The notes under the pieces were generated by a model that saw nothing but the letters and a program-made list of their open reading frames with translations, made no database searches and was not told where the DNA came from. From Agrypnia vestita (lineage: Eukaryota > Arthropoda > Insecta > Trichoptera > Phryganeidae), in the NCBI GenBank assembly GCA_016648135.1, contig JADDOH010008062.1, forward strand, positions 62,001 through 126,000: a stretch of DNA of 64,000 nucleotides, in the 5' to 3' direction. The position numbers and the translations under genes were made by a program. This document shows positions 42,706-53,939 of the stretch, one piece after another. Position 1 is the first letter of the stretch. Each line of letters begins with the position of its first letter.

Positions 42706-43068
42706 CATCATCATCATCATCATTCTTGGCACTATAACCGTTGGTGGGTCTTGGCCTCCTCAATAATTTTCCTCCACTCATCTCGGTCTAGTGCCACCTC
42801 TCTCCAATATCGAAGCTTTAAGGCAGAGATATCTTTGAGGACGTTGTCACCCCATCTTAATTTTTGGCCTTCCTTAGCTCCTTTGCCCTGTTGGCCTTGA
42901 GTTCAGCAGGGACTTTGGTGCTTGATGCTCGGACATTCTCTCCACATGATCCAGCCACCGAAGTCTTCCCAGTTTTATAAATTTTGTGACGTTTGGCTCC
43001 TTAAATAGAGTATAGAGCTCATTGTTGTAACGTCTGCGCCAAAGTCCATTTTCTAGAACCGGTCCCAA
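42706..43068 (-). pseudogene. RTE-like LINE C-terminus with (ATG)n tail
   Basis: Minus strand starts LWRRRYNNELYTLFKEPNVT and KFIKLGRLRWLDHVERMSEH, and after a frameshift continues LRWGDNVLKDISALKLRYWR, EVALDRDEWRKIIEEAKTHQ and a stop, then the ATGATGATG tail at 42708-42722. RLRWLGHVERM is a recurrent motif of these LINEs. The first 64 residues are in one frame. Confidence 0.8.
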
Positions 43069-43069
43069 G

Positions 43070-43640
43070 ATACGAATTTAATAGTATGGATTATGAAATA
43101 TGATCAATAAAATGCTATAGGTCTTTTTATATAAGCTTGCAATTGAGTTAGTGAGGGTACGGTGTGTAATACGCGCATTGTTTTTTTTTTGTGTAGAGCG
43201 ATTGAGCGCTGAGCGATGATGTCTACGGGTTTCGAGACGAGACCGTAAATCTGGTAGTGGTTTTTACTAAGTTTACTAACATTCTGTTAATAAGTTTTTT
43301 TCTTATTATCTTATACTAAATAATATTTGTATCATCTCTCATAGCATATCAAACTTTGCACTTCAAATCCTCGTGTGTTTATCTATTTCTCATATATACT
43401 CGTGTGTGCTGCTATACAACAACACAAGCGGAATTGTTAAATTATCGTGGATGTCATCCGATAACTTGGGCAATAAAGTAACGTTGGTAATTATTTTTTA
43501 TGGATCCATAAAATCTGGAAGGTAGTAATTCAGCAGGCAGTTAATTAAAAACACATTACGCGACACTGAAAGCCCTCCCGGTAAGGGTAGTTCCAGCCTC
43601 GCTAAGTAGGCACTAAAGCAGGTGCTCTATAAGTAACGAC
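43070..43640. other. Unassigned
   Basis: No gene or repeat recognised. Confidence 0.3.
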
Positions 43641-43650
43641 TCTTCTAGAG

Positions 43651-44436
43651 CAGTGGTTCCCAAAGTTGATAGGACCCCGCGACCCACCAAAAAAAAGAAG
43701 TCAATTTTCGGGACCCACCTCCTCCCATTTTCCCAATACATATTGTAGCTATGCGAAAGACTGCTCAATTAAGAAAAAAAGAAAAACCAAATATAATAGA
43801 AATTTTTCATTACGAAAAATATTAATATGTGATATTTTAATGGGAAGAATGCATTTGTTGCCTATTTCTTGTCATAACAGCATTAGCGTCGACTTCAATT
43901 TCAGTCACCTTTAATCGCAGTGAATTCGATACGTCCAATTTATTTATGTATTTAGTCGTAATAAAAAACCACGGCAGAAAATCCTACTTCACAAAGTTTT
44001 GGCAGTGAAGGGGAGGAGGACTTTCATGACTTCGTCAGATAAGCAAGGATAAGAGTCAGCAACCAAAAGCCAGAATTTTACTAATTGCGATTAAAAGTAT
44101 TTTTCAGCAACGTATCTTCCGATAAATCAATAAGTTCTTCACTTGCTTTTGTCGTCAGTCGGTATGTTGTCTTGAAATGGATTACAAATACAGTTTATCC
44201 TATCAAACTGTTTGATCCCTTCTTCGAAGTAAGCGTTAAAGTTATTATCAACTCTGTTAAATGAGTGACAATGCAGACACTACATTGACATCTGGTTGCA
44301 ATTAGTTTTTTATTTATAATAAACATGACATGACCCGGACGAGACGTGTTGCGCGGTGTTGTGACTGCGACCCACCTAATATCCGCTCGCGACCCAGAAA
44401 TGGGTTTAGGACCCACCAATAGTTTGGGAACCACTG
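43651..44436. mobile_element. hAT element with TIR CAGTGGTTCCCAAA
   Basis: Ends CAGTGGTTCCCAAAGTTG and the inverse of CAATAGTTTGGGAACCACTG form near-perfect terminal repeats of the Charlie-like hAT type. Flanks TTCTAGAG (43643-43650) and ATCTAGAG (44437-44444) match 7 of 8 as an 8-bp target duplication. Just inside the ends, GGGACCCAC and GTGGGTCC sequences repeat. The centre holds a decayed transposase end, so this is an internally deleted copy of an autonomous element. Confidence 0.85.
43780..44300 (-). pseudogene. hAT transposase C-terminal (dimerisation domain) remnant
   Basis: With stops and shifts the minus strand reads NRVDNNFNAYFEEGIKQFDR, INCICNPFQDNIPTDDKSK, VKFWLLVADSYPCLSDEVMK and VLLPFTAKTL. 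The W-PF, FW-V-EYP-LS and VLLPF-TTYLCE pattern is that of the C-terminal dimerisation region of Charlie/Buster-like hAT transposases. The catalytic core is deleted. Confidence 0.65.
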
Positions 44437-44444
44437 ATCTAGAG

Positions 44445-45205
44445 TATAGCGAGTAGGTACCGCTAGCTGCCTGGGGTCCGGATGATCCGGTCTTGCCAAC
44501 CAAGTGCAGCCAGTTAGGGGTCGCTAATGAAAGAATGAAACATTTTTACTGTTGATGCTTTGTACAATAATATAATCCATAATCCTCAACATTCGCAAGG
44601 GGTCGTACTTTATTGTCAGTTATGAATTAATTAATTACCTGTAGGGTTCAAAGCACCGCTATTACAAGGTTATGATAAACTTAATGTCGATAACCTCAGA
44701 TTTATGTAGAAATACTACCTGATGTGGGTTTGAGATATTTTGAAATGTGTAAAATGCCCCAGAAATATTTAGTCAAATGGGCATATTATGGTTAGGAAAT
44801 AACTATATGTCACTGTGTATGGTAATCAGTAATTGAAAGGTTTAGAATTTATTCTAAATTTTGTGATTTTCGAAAACTAAGCGTTGAATACTCATTCTAT
44901 CGTAATGAAAATTAAAAAAACGCATGCTCTAACAATACAGTTGCTTTATGGTCAGATTTTTTAAACAGATAGATAAACATAAAAAAAATATTCAGAATTT
45001 CCTAGCCTTAGCTTTTTGGTTGGACAAAATTATTAATTTCAAAAAACTAACAGACTTTGTTTTAAACACTTTGATTTTTAACGTCTACCATAGTATTATA
45101 ATTATGATACGGAAGACGCATTCTTAAAAAAACAATCAATGTGGTTTATACAAAAATTAGTTAGTTTTTTTTAATTAACAAAAAAATATTCTGAACTTTC
45201 GTGTA
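44445..45205. other. Unassigned
   Basis: No gene or repeat recognised. Confidence 0.3.
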
Positions 45206-45211
45206 TTTCAG

Positions 45212-45385
45212 ATAAATTATAGACGTCTCACAGAGACCATGCTATTTATATTTAAAAGGATATATGGAAGCCTTTTTTTGGTTTTTACAAACTTTACAAC
45301 CTATCCATTGGCTGGCTTAAGTTTACACAATGTAACGTTCACGATTTCACCCATGATTACATCTATCAAATTTGATATAATGAGA
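45212..45385 (+). repeat. GATGTCTCATAG-family fragment
   Basis: GACGTCTCACAG, ATATGGAAGCC, CAACCTATCCATTGGCTGGC and CACAATGTAACGTTCACGAT match the family in diverged form. Appears older than the copies at 197 and 9828. Confidence 0.5.
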
Positions 45386-45399
45386 CTTCTTTATTTTTT

Positions 45400-46430
45400 G
45401 AAAAGAATATTGAGCAATATTATTTTTATCTGTATATAAAATTCATCCAAATTATTAACATATACACTAGAATTTGCCTTTTAAGACCAGTTTATAATCG
45501 GAATATTTTTTACGTATGTTAAAATTTTTAAGAACACTGGATTTACAGTTTCAAAATTTTATTTTCTGACAAAAGTTAAAAATCCAAAAGTAATGTTAGA
45601 AAAACGAGTTTTGTCGACAACATGAACATATTAATTTTTTTTATTTTAATGTGAAGATATTTTTTGTTACGTGAACATAAATAATACATTTTTTGTGTGT
45701 TGCTAGTGATGTAACCATTGGCTCCTTTTGGACTACTGTATGCCTGACGTGGTTTTAACGGTTTTGTGTACACGGTTCTACGTACACGGCAACTCCCGTG
45801 GTCCTCATCAGGTTTCGATCAATCTTTTTTGAAAAATTTATCCGGTAAATCGAGTCTACTTTAATTGACAACACATAACTTTTATATTTCACTTCACAGT
45901 TAAATACAATTTTATGCGTTTTACAAAAATAAAAACACATTTTTGATTTTACAGATGTATTTTTGATTTATTTATCTTATCGTGAATAAAATAAGTTCGT
46001 CTGAATATTGTTGTCGAACAATTTCAACAACAATTACCAAAAAGAAAACAAAAGAAAGCAAATCAGTGGTGTGGAGATAATATAGTTATTTCAAAAGTGT
46101 ATACGTATTACGATAGATAGATATAGATAATATAGTTATTTCAAAAGTGTATTAGTACACCGACAACTATGATGGTGCTTTACAGAATTAAACTAAAGCA
46201 GTATACATAACCTTCTGCTAAACTCCCTTAGTACACCGAGTTCGAAAAACTTAGCCAATGAGCGACATTTTTTTTTCACTTTATTTAGTGATGCACAAAG
46301 TTTCGACTAACAATTCAGTTCGCAGCAATTTGACGGTAAAATACGCGCAAGATGAACGTAAAATTTTTTTATAGTGCATTAGTCCGACTAGATTGATAAT
46401 CAATCGTCTTGCTATACTAATATTGTGAGT
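45400..46430. other. Unassigned; contains a 49-bp direct duplication
   Basis: GATAATATAGTTATTTCAAA plus AGTGTAT occurs at about 46076 and 46125. CTGATGAGG on the minus strand near 45806 lacks a partner GAAAC at the right place. No gene recognised. Confidence 0.35.
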
Positions 46431-46439
46431 TGCCAAATA

Positions 46440-47170
46440 ATTCTTCTTCCACAGCCTTTATTCTTCCACTGCTGGATGTAGGCCTCTTCCATTTTACTCC
46501 ACTCACCTCTGTTTCTCCCCCTTCTCATCCAGATTTTTCCTGCTTCCTGGACTATGTCATCAGACCATTATTTGGGAGGTCTTCCGACGCTTCCATTTTT
46601 CATCCAGGGTAGGATTCTGGGTGCCCATCTAGTATCCTTCTATCAAGCCATATGTCCAGCAATATCGGCAACTCTTATTCGGTGTCTTATTTCTTCATTT
46701 CTGATTTTATCACGAAGGCTCACGCCGAGCATCTGCCTTTCCATGGCCCGCTGTGTACACTTTAATTTGCGTATGCTTGTTTCTGTTAGTGTTGCTGTTC
46801 CTAGGCCATATGTCAACATCGGTAGGATACATGTATCGAACGTTTTTCTTTTCAGGCATATTGGTATTTCTTTATTTTCAAACAAGTGTGTCAATTTACC
46901 AAATGCTGCCCAGCCCAGATCTATTCTTATCGGTATTTCTGCTGTTTTTTTTTCCTTTTCCAGCTTTATCTTATGACCAAGGTACACTGGTTTCTATTTT
47001 CAACTGTTTCTATTTTCTAATTGCCTATTGTGAATTTACGTTTGGATGTGGTTAAAATTTTTGTATTTTCTATGTTCATTTCCAAACCCGTCGCTTTCGA
47101 TACTTCATGCAATTCTTTGGTCATAGTTTACAATTCCCTCACATTATTGCCAACAATCACTATTTTTGCC
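46440..47170 (-). pseudogene. RTE-like LINE, post-RT C-terminal remnant
   Basis: The open segment 46643-46987 reads MYLGHKIKLEKEKKTAEIPI, RIDLGWAAFGKLTHLFENKE, FDTCILPMLTYGLGTATLTE and RIRVADIAGHMA. Downstream after a stop, RWAPRILPWMKNGSVGRPPK and then EWSKMEEAYIQQW complete the C-terminus. Upstream (46990-47170) EMNIENTKIL- and KATGLEMN-like fragments represent the segment after YADD. The YLGH, CILPMLTYG and EAYIQQW motifs define a known arthropod RTE-type group. Truncated before the catalytic aspartates. Confidence 0.85.
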
Positions 47171-47275
47171 AAATAATGGTTGCGCGTAATTGCGCCTATC
47201 TGGTTGTATACCTATCGTGAATGTGTGGTTATTTTGATGTTTTTTATCGGTAAAATTTAAAGTTTACGCAGTGCT

Positions 47276-47395
47276 AGGGGCCGGTTGCTTGATCAGTAGC
47301 TAGAGTAATCTAATAATCGAGTAATAAAATGTTTTTTTTTTATTAACTACCACTTACCACATAACTACAACTTTTGATCAAACAACCGGCTCTTG
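47276..47395. mobile_element. 120-bp MITE with TIR GGGCCGGTTG
   Basis: GGGGCCGGTTGCTTGATCA (left) mirrors TGATCAAACAACCGGCTC (right) with one change in the shared part. The interior is short and A+T-rich. Superfamily not certain. Confidence 0.75.
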
Positions 47396-47399
47396 GTGT

Positions 47400-48775
47400 A
47401 GGAAAAATATGATACTATGGTATTCCCTTATGCGAATTTTTATTGAATAGTGCGCTTTTAGTGTGCAACGATCTTTTGAAATATTACATTTTTATCTGGC
47501 ATCGAGTCGAAAATATCATTTCTACGTCAAAAGAGGAATCCTTTTTTGCAGTGAAGTCGATGTCGCAATCGGTCTACTGTGAATTTTATTATGTAACAAA
47601 TCATGCCTATCCTAGAATTACTTAATTTATACGCTATTACTTACTGTTATTGTATAGATTCAATTAGACAATCCACAGAAGACTGATGATATCACCAACA
47701 GAATATTGCGATAAGTTAATTGGAAATGCTGTCTCTATTCTATATGTAGTCTTATAGCCAAGGGACTGAAAACCTTGCGAAGGTAATTATAACAATTTAT
47801 TGGGGCACGTTGGTATGAGAGACTCCTGTACCGAAGTTCTTGGAACTTTTTTAACACTGTAACTTTGTTAATTTTAATTTTGTTACGAATGAATGAGTAA
47901 TACTTCTTTGTTGTTGATATCCCAGTAGTAAAAAAGTTTTTCTTAACAAATATGAGCGCTGCAGATTTTCCACAAAGTAAATTTAATTATTCACCGTTGT
48001 TAAGTGACTTTTGCGTAGCGCCCCTTCGCCTTGTGAAAATCCTCCGCATAAATAAAAATGTCAGTCGAAAAAATCTCATAAAATTACGGCTCTTCGGAGA
48101 GGGTTAAATCATCCCCCTTCTCAGGTAAAAGGGTGTGATTTGTGTCGCGGAAGGCTTTTTTCCTCGTGGGCGCAGGCTGTACGTCGCGCGGGTCGGGCGG
48201 GGACCCGGCGTTACGACAAGTGGCCACTCTGTTATCCTGACGTGTGCTGATGGGGAAAATGAATTTTTAAGCGAATGAAAACGATATAACGCGAAATAAG
48301 CATAAAGTATTCTCGTGTTATTTCAGCAAATTGAGCGGACGCGTTGGTGCTCCCGCAGTTAGAAATGTGTGATATTCGATGCGAGAACTTTTATTGACGC
48401 ATTCAATCAATATGATAAACGATTTTGTTTTTTATTGAGAGATGTGTAGTAGTGCAGTTGAGTGAAAATTAAAATTATCGTATAAGAACACAAAGTATGT
48501 AGTGCAAATTCGAAACGCTAAAATATAAAATAACACCTCAAGATTGAGTATATATTATCATAAATATTTTCACGACATATTGTATATTTTATTATATGCG
48601 ATAACTAACATATTTTCACAGTTTTTCTATTCAATAAAAAAAAACAACTCGGAAATTAATATACACATTCATAACAGTACCTGTTTTCAAAGAGATTTCA
48701 ATAAAAATTGACCATCAATTGAAGAAAAAGATAATACAGTGGAATCATAATAGACAAGAATATTAACTGGAAAAA
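47400..48775. other. Unassigned, with CpG-rich island 48090-48250
   Basis: The island contains GTCGCGCGGGTCGGGCGGGG and has no frame or repeat similarity. The rest is A+T-rich. Confidence 0.3.
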
Positions 48776-48779
48776 ACAT

Positions 48780-49075
48780 GTAATGGATCTTTATAATAAA
48801 ATTTAAAAAACTGCCAGCTTATTTTTGAAATAGAAGCAAATTGAAATAAGCAATTGCGCGGTATGATCGATAATCCTGAAATTGTGCGGAGCATTGGTTT
48901 GTATATTCCCGTGATTACCTTAGACAACGTCAGCATAGATTGTTTCACATTCCAATATACAGGACCAATCTGCCAATGGTTATGCCTGTTGGTAGAACTA
49001 CTGCTATGCTGAACAATATTACTCTGGATATTGATCTGTTCCATGTCTCTGAGAGGGTATTCCGAACCGGGATTC
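48780..49075 (+). pseudogene. Jockey-like LINE C-terminal remnant, second copy
   Basis: With frameshifts: IDNPEIVRSIGLYIPVITLD, then FTFQYTGPICQWLCLLVELL-type shifted sequence matching the minus-strand copy at 11387-11638 (IENSEIMRIIGLYVPDRHRQ). The 93-residue minus frame here is its shadow. Confidence 0.6.
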
Positions 49076-49346
49076 TCTTACACCTTTGATGATTTTATAC
49101 ATGTTTAATATTAGCTTTTGTTTATATATGTTTACATATCTCTATATTATTTATAACATTTACGAATTAAATTTGTGTTCGTTATGTAAATGTTAAATAA
49201 AAAATAAATATAATTGATATAAATTAAATTTCAGAATATTTTTGAGTTTGTTCAAATCTTTCAGAACAGTGCTGGATTTATGTCACAGAGACATTATTAA
49301 TCAATTAATGTATGTTTAAACCACTTATTTATTGAAAAAAAAAACA

Positions 49347-49378
49347 ACATGTTTCGAAGCCAATGGCTTCTTCGTCAG
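49347..49378 (-). ncRNA. Hammerhead-like motif (GAAGCC/GGCTTC stem)
   Basis: Minus strand: CTGACGA (complement of 49372-49378), one A, stem GAAGCC/GGCTTC, GAAAC (49351-49355), AT, GTT. Core complete. Helix I is not evident in this single copy. Confidence 0.55.
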
Positions 49379-49554
49379 GAAAACAAAAATAATATTTAAA
49401 AATCGAAGTATAGATCAAAATATTAAAAACTTATATATGGAAAATGATAATATTAAGTACCTAATTAACATGAAAATAAATTTAAAAGATAACTATTTGC
49501 AAAGAAGACCTGATTATTTATAATATTCAATTTACTATTTACACTCTTTCTTAT

Positions 49555-49798
49555 TTACAAAATTTCTAATTTATCAAATTGTGATTCTGTATAATTTGTA
49601 TGTAAAATTTGTAAACCCTTATTAATATCAAAAGAATTACCAATAGCCAAAAGATGGTTAGAAAATTCAGAATAATTATTACTATTTAAACACCTTAAGT
49701 GTTCCTTGATTCTAATTTCAAAATTTCTACACGTTTTTCCTATATAAAAATAATCACAATCATTACAAATTAATTTATAAGCACCCGATTTAAAAAAA
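49555..49798 (-). pseudogene. GIY-YIG endonuclease domain of PLE, both motifs present
   Basis: Reads KSGAYKLICNDCDYFYIGKT then CRNFEIRIKEHLRCLNSNNY, SEFSNHLLAIGNSFDINKGL and QILHTNYTESQFDKLEIL before a stop at 49555-49557. GAY and YIG are the two nuclease motifs. A CxxC-like CNDC lies between them, as in many PLE endonucleases. Compared with 18651-18947 a premature stop removes the last 20 or so residues. Confidence 0.8.
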
Positions 49799-49899
49799 AA
49801 ATTATCCTTATCTTTATTATTTAATATGTATTTTTTAAATTTATTATTTAAAAAAAAAATGAATTGAATTGAAAAATTGTCACTCTACGTAATACGTTA

Positions 49900-50255
49900 A
49901 TAAAATAAACAGTCGTGTTTGTATCTCAGCACATCCGCCCAAGTACGTGGGGAGCAGACGACATTTGGAGCACCCCGACGCGGGCGTCCCGGCGCCCCGA
50001 AGTGAAGTATCTCCTCAGCCCAGCTCGAAAGGTTCCACATATTGTGTTTTCCTACCTCATTTGCTTATCGGGTGTCCCTGAAGAGGGCACTTCGGCCGCC
50101 ATTTACCGCTTCCGTTTCATAAGACAATTCCAGGCGCGCTCGGAAATAAAGCCAGATTTGCAAAAACAACCCCTTCGTACTCACTTCACTTTATTCACTG
50201 TTTCGGCGGTCACCCTGCCTGAAACGAAATACATAAAAGAACCGTAATATTACTA
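49900..50255. other. GC-richer island, no recognised family
   Basis: Holds a 110-codon open plus-strand frame (49915-50247) with no known domain and no exon signals that could be proven. Confidence 0.3.
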
Positions 50256-50261
50256 ATTTAT

Positions 50262-50412
50262 TATTAAACAATTTTTATTAATCAATTAGAAAAGACATAC
50301 AGAAAAAATGAAATTAACGAAAAAATATTTTAACTGTTACCGGGACTCGAACCACGGACCTCCAATTCTATCCGGGAATGGCGCGTTATCCAATTTCGCC
50401 ACGACAGTCTGG
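50262..50412 (-). repeat. tRNA-derived SINE, minus-strand copy
   Basis: On the minus strand: A box TGGCGAAATTGG (50390-50401), B box GGTTCGAGTCC (50343-50353), short complementary ends ACTGT/ACAGT, then an A+T-rich tail to 50262. It resembles a decayed tRNA gene head. It forms one arm of a 126-bp inverted repeat with 50490-50614. Confidence 0.7.
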
Positions 50413-50489
50413 TAAGTTAACGAAAATTTTTTCGACCTTATATGTAGTCTCTTTTTAATTGATCAACATTTTTGTTTCATTTATAAAGC

Positions 50490-50616
50490 ATAACGCGCCA
50501 TTCCCGGATAGAATTTGAGGTCCGTGGTTCGAGTCCCGGTGACAGTTAAAATATTTTTTCGTTAGTTTCATTTTTTCTGTGTCTTTTCTAATTGATTAAT
50601 AAAAATTGTTTAATAG
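50490..50616 (+). repeat. tRNA-derived SINE, plus-strand copy (5'-truncated)
   Basis: Starts within the tRNA head at ATAACGCGCCATTCCCGG, has B box GGTTCGAGTCC (50526-50536) and the same tail. The two arms are about 97% alike. A third partial tail (CTTTTTAATTGATCAACATT) lies at 50452-50485 between them. Confidence 0.7.
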
Positions 50617-50929
50617 TTCACAGAACTTATTTCTGAAATTGCATATTGTTTTTTGCATTTTTTTTAATCTTTAAATTTTGATAACCACTACACCAACAAG
50701 CCAATGGCGTATAAAGTTATCAAAGCACGAGTTATATACTACATAGGATAGAAGAGTGACGTTTTCTCCTCTGCCTATCTCTACTGGGATAAGAAACAAC
50801 GGTTTTTTATTTAATTATTAAAAATTAACCGACTTTTTCAAAGCAATAGATTTGGAAATAAAATTTATTGACACTCGATCACAGAGTAAAAAATTATAAA
50901 GAGTTGAAATAAACCCTTTATTTAGGCGA

Positions 50930-51000
50930 GAGGACTGGAGCACAGTGGTAGTATGTCCCCCGGCGTATATGCTCAAGTCACAGTATTGATTCCTGCATAG
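50930..51000 (+). repeat. Possible tRNA-like SINE head
   Basis: GGAGCACAGTGGTAGTATG resembles an A box region and AGTATTGATTCCTG a weak B box about 40 nt on. No second copy in the window. Confidence 0.3.
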
Positions 51001-51004
51001 TTAA

Positions 51005-51575
51005 ATTCCAAAATAAATATGGCATATTTTTACAAAAGACGTTGTTTTTTTTTAATTTTAAAAATTTCTCTCTAGTACTACTACTGAATCTTTTCAAGTA
51101 AAAACGTAATTTTATTACAAAAAGCTACTTATTTACAAAGAATTTTTTTAAGAGTACTTAGTTTCACGTTTTCTAAATTGTTACAAAATTTACATTCGTA
51201 AATTCGTAAAAAATTCGTAAAAAGTAATTAACACAGATTTTCTGTATTTTGATTGCTGGATTTTTATGTAAACCATGCAAAAAGGTTTCTCGTGTATAAT
51301 TACATAATATGTGAGGTATAAAAGCAAAGGCAGCAGTATCCAAAAAAATAAAAAAATGTTTTCAATGCAGTCACCGAGTACCACTAATTTAAAATGTACT
51401 GAATTCTAGATTTTATGTATCTATCCTTTCCAAAATCATGTTTCCTATAAATTTATAGGCCATGATTTCTATAAAATCTCTAATTCAGTACATTATAAAT
51501 TAGTGAACCCCGATGACTGCATTCATTTTTTTTAAACTTTTTTTTACAATATTTAACCACAACACCAACACTCAC
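51005..51575. other. Unassigned A+T-rich stretch with an inverted repeat
   Basis: CAGTCACCGAGTACCACTAATTT (51368 on) faces AAATTAGTGAACCCCGATGA (51505 on) as an imperfect inverted repeat, with ATCATG/CATGATTT-like symmetry at the centre near 51435-51465. Likely a small foldback element. Confidence 0.4.
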
Positions 51576-51583
51576 AATAACAC

Positions 51584-51712
51584 ATCAGCCCTGATGATGG
51601 ACTCTGCAATGGGATCCGAAATGTCGGCCAGAAAGGTCGTTATAACATGGATACCCCAGATGACTCAAACCAGAAGATTCTGAGTGGCCGTGAAAACCTA
51701 AGAACATTTAAA
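51584..51712 (+). mobile_element. PLE terminal repeat (CTGATGA/GGATCC family)
   Basis: From CACATCAGCCCTGATGATGG to GTGGCCGTGAAAACCTAAG, matching 10375-10466 and the outer arm of 1603-2560. The hammerhead-like core CTGATGA (51591-51597) is intact, GAAAC is changed to GAAAT. The stem is GGACTC/GGGATCC, a G-U pair replacing a G-C. Confidence 0.7.
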
Positions 51713-51714
51713 AA

Positions 51715-52140
51715 ATATACTTTGTTTTCACCACTTATATATTGAAAAATATCAACATGTTTCCCATGGCTCTTTTGTCAGGATACAATGTATACTAACA
51801 AATAAAAAATAAAAGTATGTACAATCGAAATATATGTGGAAATGAATAATAATTTAGTACCAACTAACATGAAGACAAATTTTAAAGATAACTATTTGTA
51901 AAAAGGACCTGGTTATTTAAAATATTCAATTTACTATTAACACATTTTCTTATTTCCATAATTTCTAATTTATCAAACTTTAATTTTGTATAATTTTTAT
52001 GTACGTGTAACATCAAAATTTCTACACGTTTTTCCTATATAAAAATAATCACAATCATTACAAATCAATTTATAAACACCCGATTTTTTATAAAAATCTT
52101 ATAATTTAACATTTTTTAAAAATTTATTATTGTTATAAAT
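51715..52140 (-). mobile_element. Penelope-like element remnant (family B)
   Basis: Begins CACTTTGTTTTCACCACTT and ATCAACATGTTTC, then matches family B through ACACGTTTTTCCTATAT-AAAATAATCAC and ATTACAAATCAATTTATAAA (complement of the CNDCDYFYIGKT region). Several deletions and stops. Abuts the preceding PLE end by two bases. Confidence 0.7.
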
Positions 52141-52144
52141 TTAT

Positions 52145-53935
52145 TTAACAATTTAAAATTATATTTTTGTTGCGATTAATTTTTTATATTTTAAATCATG
52201 TTATAACATTTTATAATTCCGTGCTCATCATTTAAGTCCTATATTCTGGCATTTAATTAAGGCGATTCTACTTTTCCGCAAGATTCTTCATCTAAAAAGG
52301 AGCAAATAATTTCTCTTTGAAAGAAAATAATTAAAGTTCCTACAACACACAACAAAATATAATATGCACTTTTATTGAAGCATGTTTTGTAGCAAAAATT
52401 TTCATTGAGCTCGGCGTTTTCAAGATTTTTTACTAAGAAGTATAAAACTCATCGCTGAAATTTGTTTTTCTTCCTTTTCCGGTATAATGGGACCGTACAT
52501 TCTAGAGTTTCATTTTACGGCGAAGCTGCGGAGTGCTTCGAGAAGTGGAGCTTCCAGGAGCTTCCAGGAAACACCGGGTGGAGACAGCCTCCCCGCGAGA
52601 CCGGCGGAGGTGTTAAAAGCTCTCCCGACTCGCTTCTTGTTGCTCTGCCTGGTGTTCTTCTACGACTGAAAAGTCCTTTGCGACTTTCGCACACGGATAT
52701 TTAAGTGGAACAAGTTATTTTATACTTTATAATACAACCTCCGGGACCGTATGAGTGTGCAATTCGCTTAATCGTTTTGTGCAGCTCGCTCGTAAAATAT
52801 GGCCTCCTGAGACATTCGCGTCTACAGCGGGTCTTAATACCAACCGTGTTGTGCCCGGTTAGACAAAACTGTTTGAAAAAAAGGTGGCGACGCTATCGTC
52901 AAGAGAAAAGATCGGCAGATTGAATGCAAAATTAATCAACATAGGTGTTTCCTCCAAAATATTTATCAAATAATTTGGTAATGCAGTATAATGAAAATTT
53001 CTTCAAAATTAGAACTGTTTTTATATTAAGTACCTACTTATTGAATAAAATTGTGTGTTTTCTTTATTATTTTTTGCGAGTAAAAGATCGACAATTAATA
53101 GTTTAAATATTGAAAATTTTGAATGGAGAAATGTTTGGAACACTCATGAAATTTGAATTTTGTTTTTTTTGGCAAAAATAAATATCAAGAAGTGAAAAAA
53201 AGGAAGGGGTGGTCAGAAAAGGGGAAGCATTTTTAGTTATTATTCGGCTCAGTCGGTTAGAGAGCATTTTTTCACAGTAAAATGTACACTGCAAATAAAT
53301 GAAATTGAAATTGAAATAATAAATTAATGGTTTAAAATAACAATTAAAATGTATTTGGTCAGGAATTGTTAATGTATGGACTATTGCATTTCGTATTGCA
53401 ATTCTAATAAAATTAAAATAAATATTTCCGTCTCATTCTCCTAACCCTTCTCTCTTCTCGGGTGGTATTTCAGCTGCACACATTTCACGAGGCGACGGGT
53501 CGAATTTTACCCGCCACATATTTTTTGAATAATTTATTTTAACACTCACCATTAATTATAAACCCTCATCTAAGTGCCATAAAATGAACTAAGAATTTCG
53601 ATATACTTTACATTAATTTACTTTTTCACAAAAAATCTATAAAAATTAGCTATGACTAATTTTTTTGACGTGAATAAACATATTTATAAAATCGGTAGCA
53701 GATATAGGGTGGAATAGGTCCGATTTTCAACGCTTATATGTGAGAAAGTATATGAAGTGGGTGGAAGATAATGATGTCAATGGATTGAGGACACATAAAA
53801 TTTCTTTAAAATGCTTCAGATGAGAAAATAAGTGTCTAAGGACAGATTTCGTTGAGAAAAATCCACGGCAGAAGGGTTTAGGGCTTACTGACAAAGGATT
53901 GAAAAGCGCGGCCGAGGCAATACGCTCCGCTTGTA
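52145..53935. other. Unassigned, with GC-rich island 52490-52920
   Basis: The island has overlapping 60-80 residue frames (52462-52704, 52487-52669, 52705-52923) without known domains, and a direct repeat GGAGCTTCCAGGAGCTTCCA. The rest is A+T-rich. Confidence 0.3.
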
Positions 53936-53939
53936 GGTA

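Larger units (their letters stand above)
49325..49850 (-). mobile_element. Penelope-like element, 5'-truncated (family B)
   Basis: Minus strand: GIY-YIG domain, then A+T-rich 3' part and a terminal hammerhead-like motif (49347-49378). The best-preserved family B copy of the window. Confidence 0.8.

Noticed and set aside
43210..43260. GAAACCCGTAG on the minus strand as a hammerhead
   Set aside because: No CTGANGA core upstream.
45770..45830. CTGATGAGG on the minus strand as a hammerhead
   Set aside because: GAAAC lies before, not after, the core and no stem II forms.
46554..47055. 140- and 100-residue plus-strand frames
   Set aside because: They are antisense shadows of the RTE-like LINE remnant on the minus strand.
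49915..50247. 110-residue plus-strand frame as a gene
   Set aside because: No domain, no provable exon signals, GC-driven openness; kept only as a GC-rich island.
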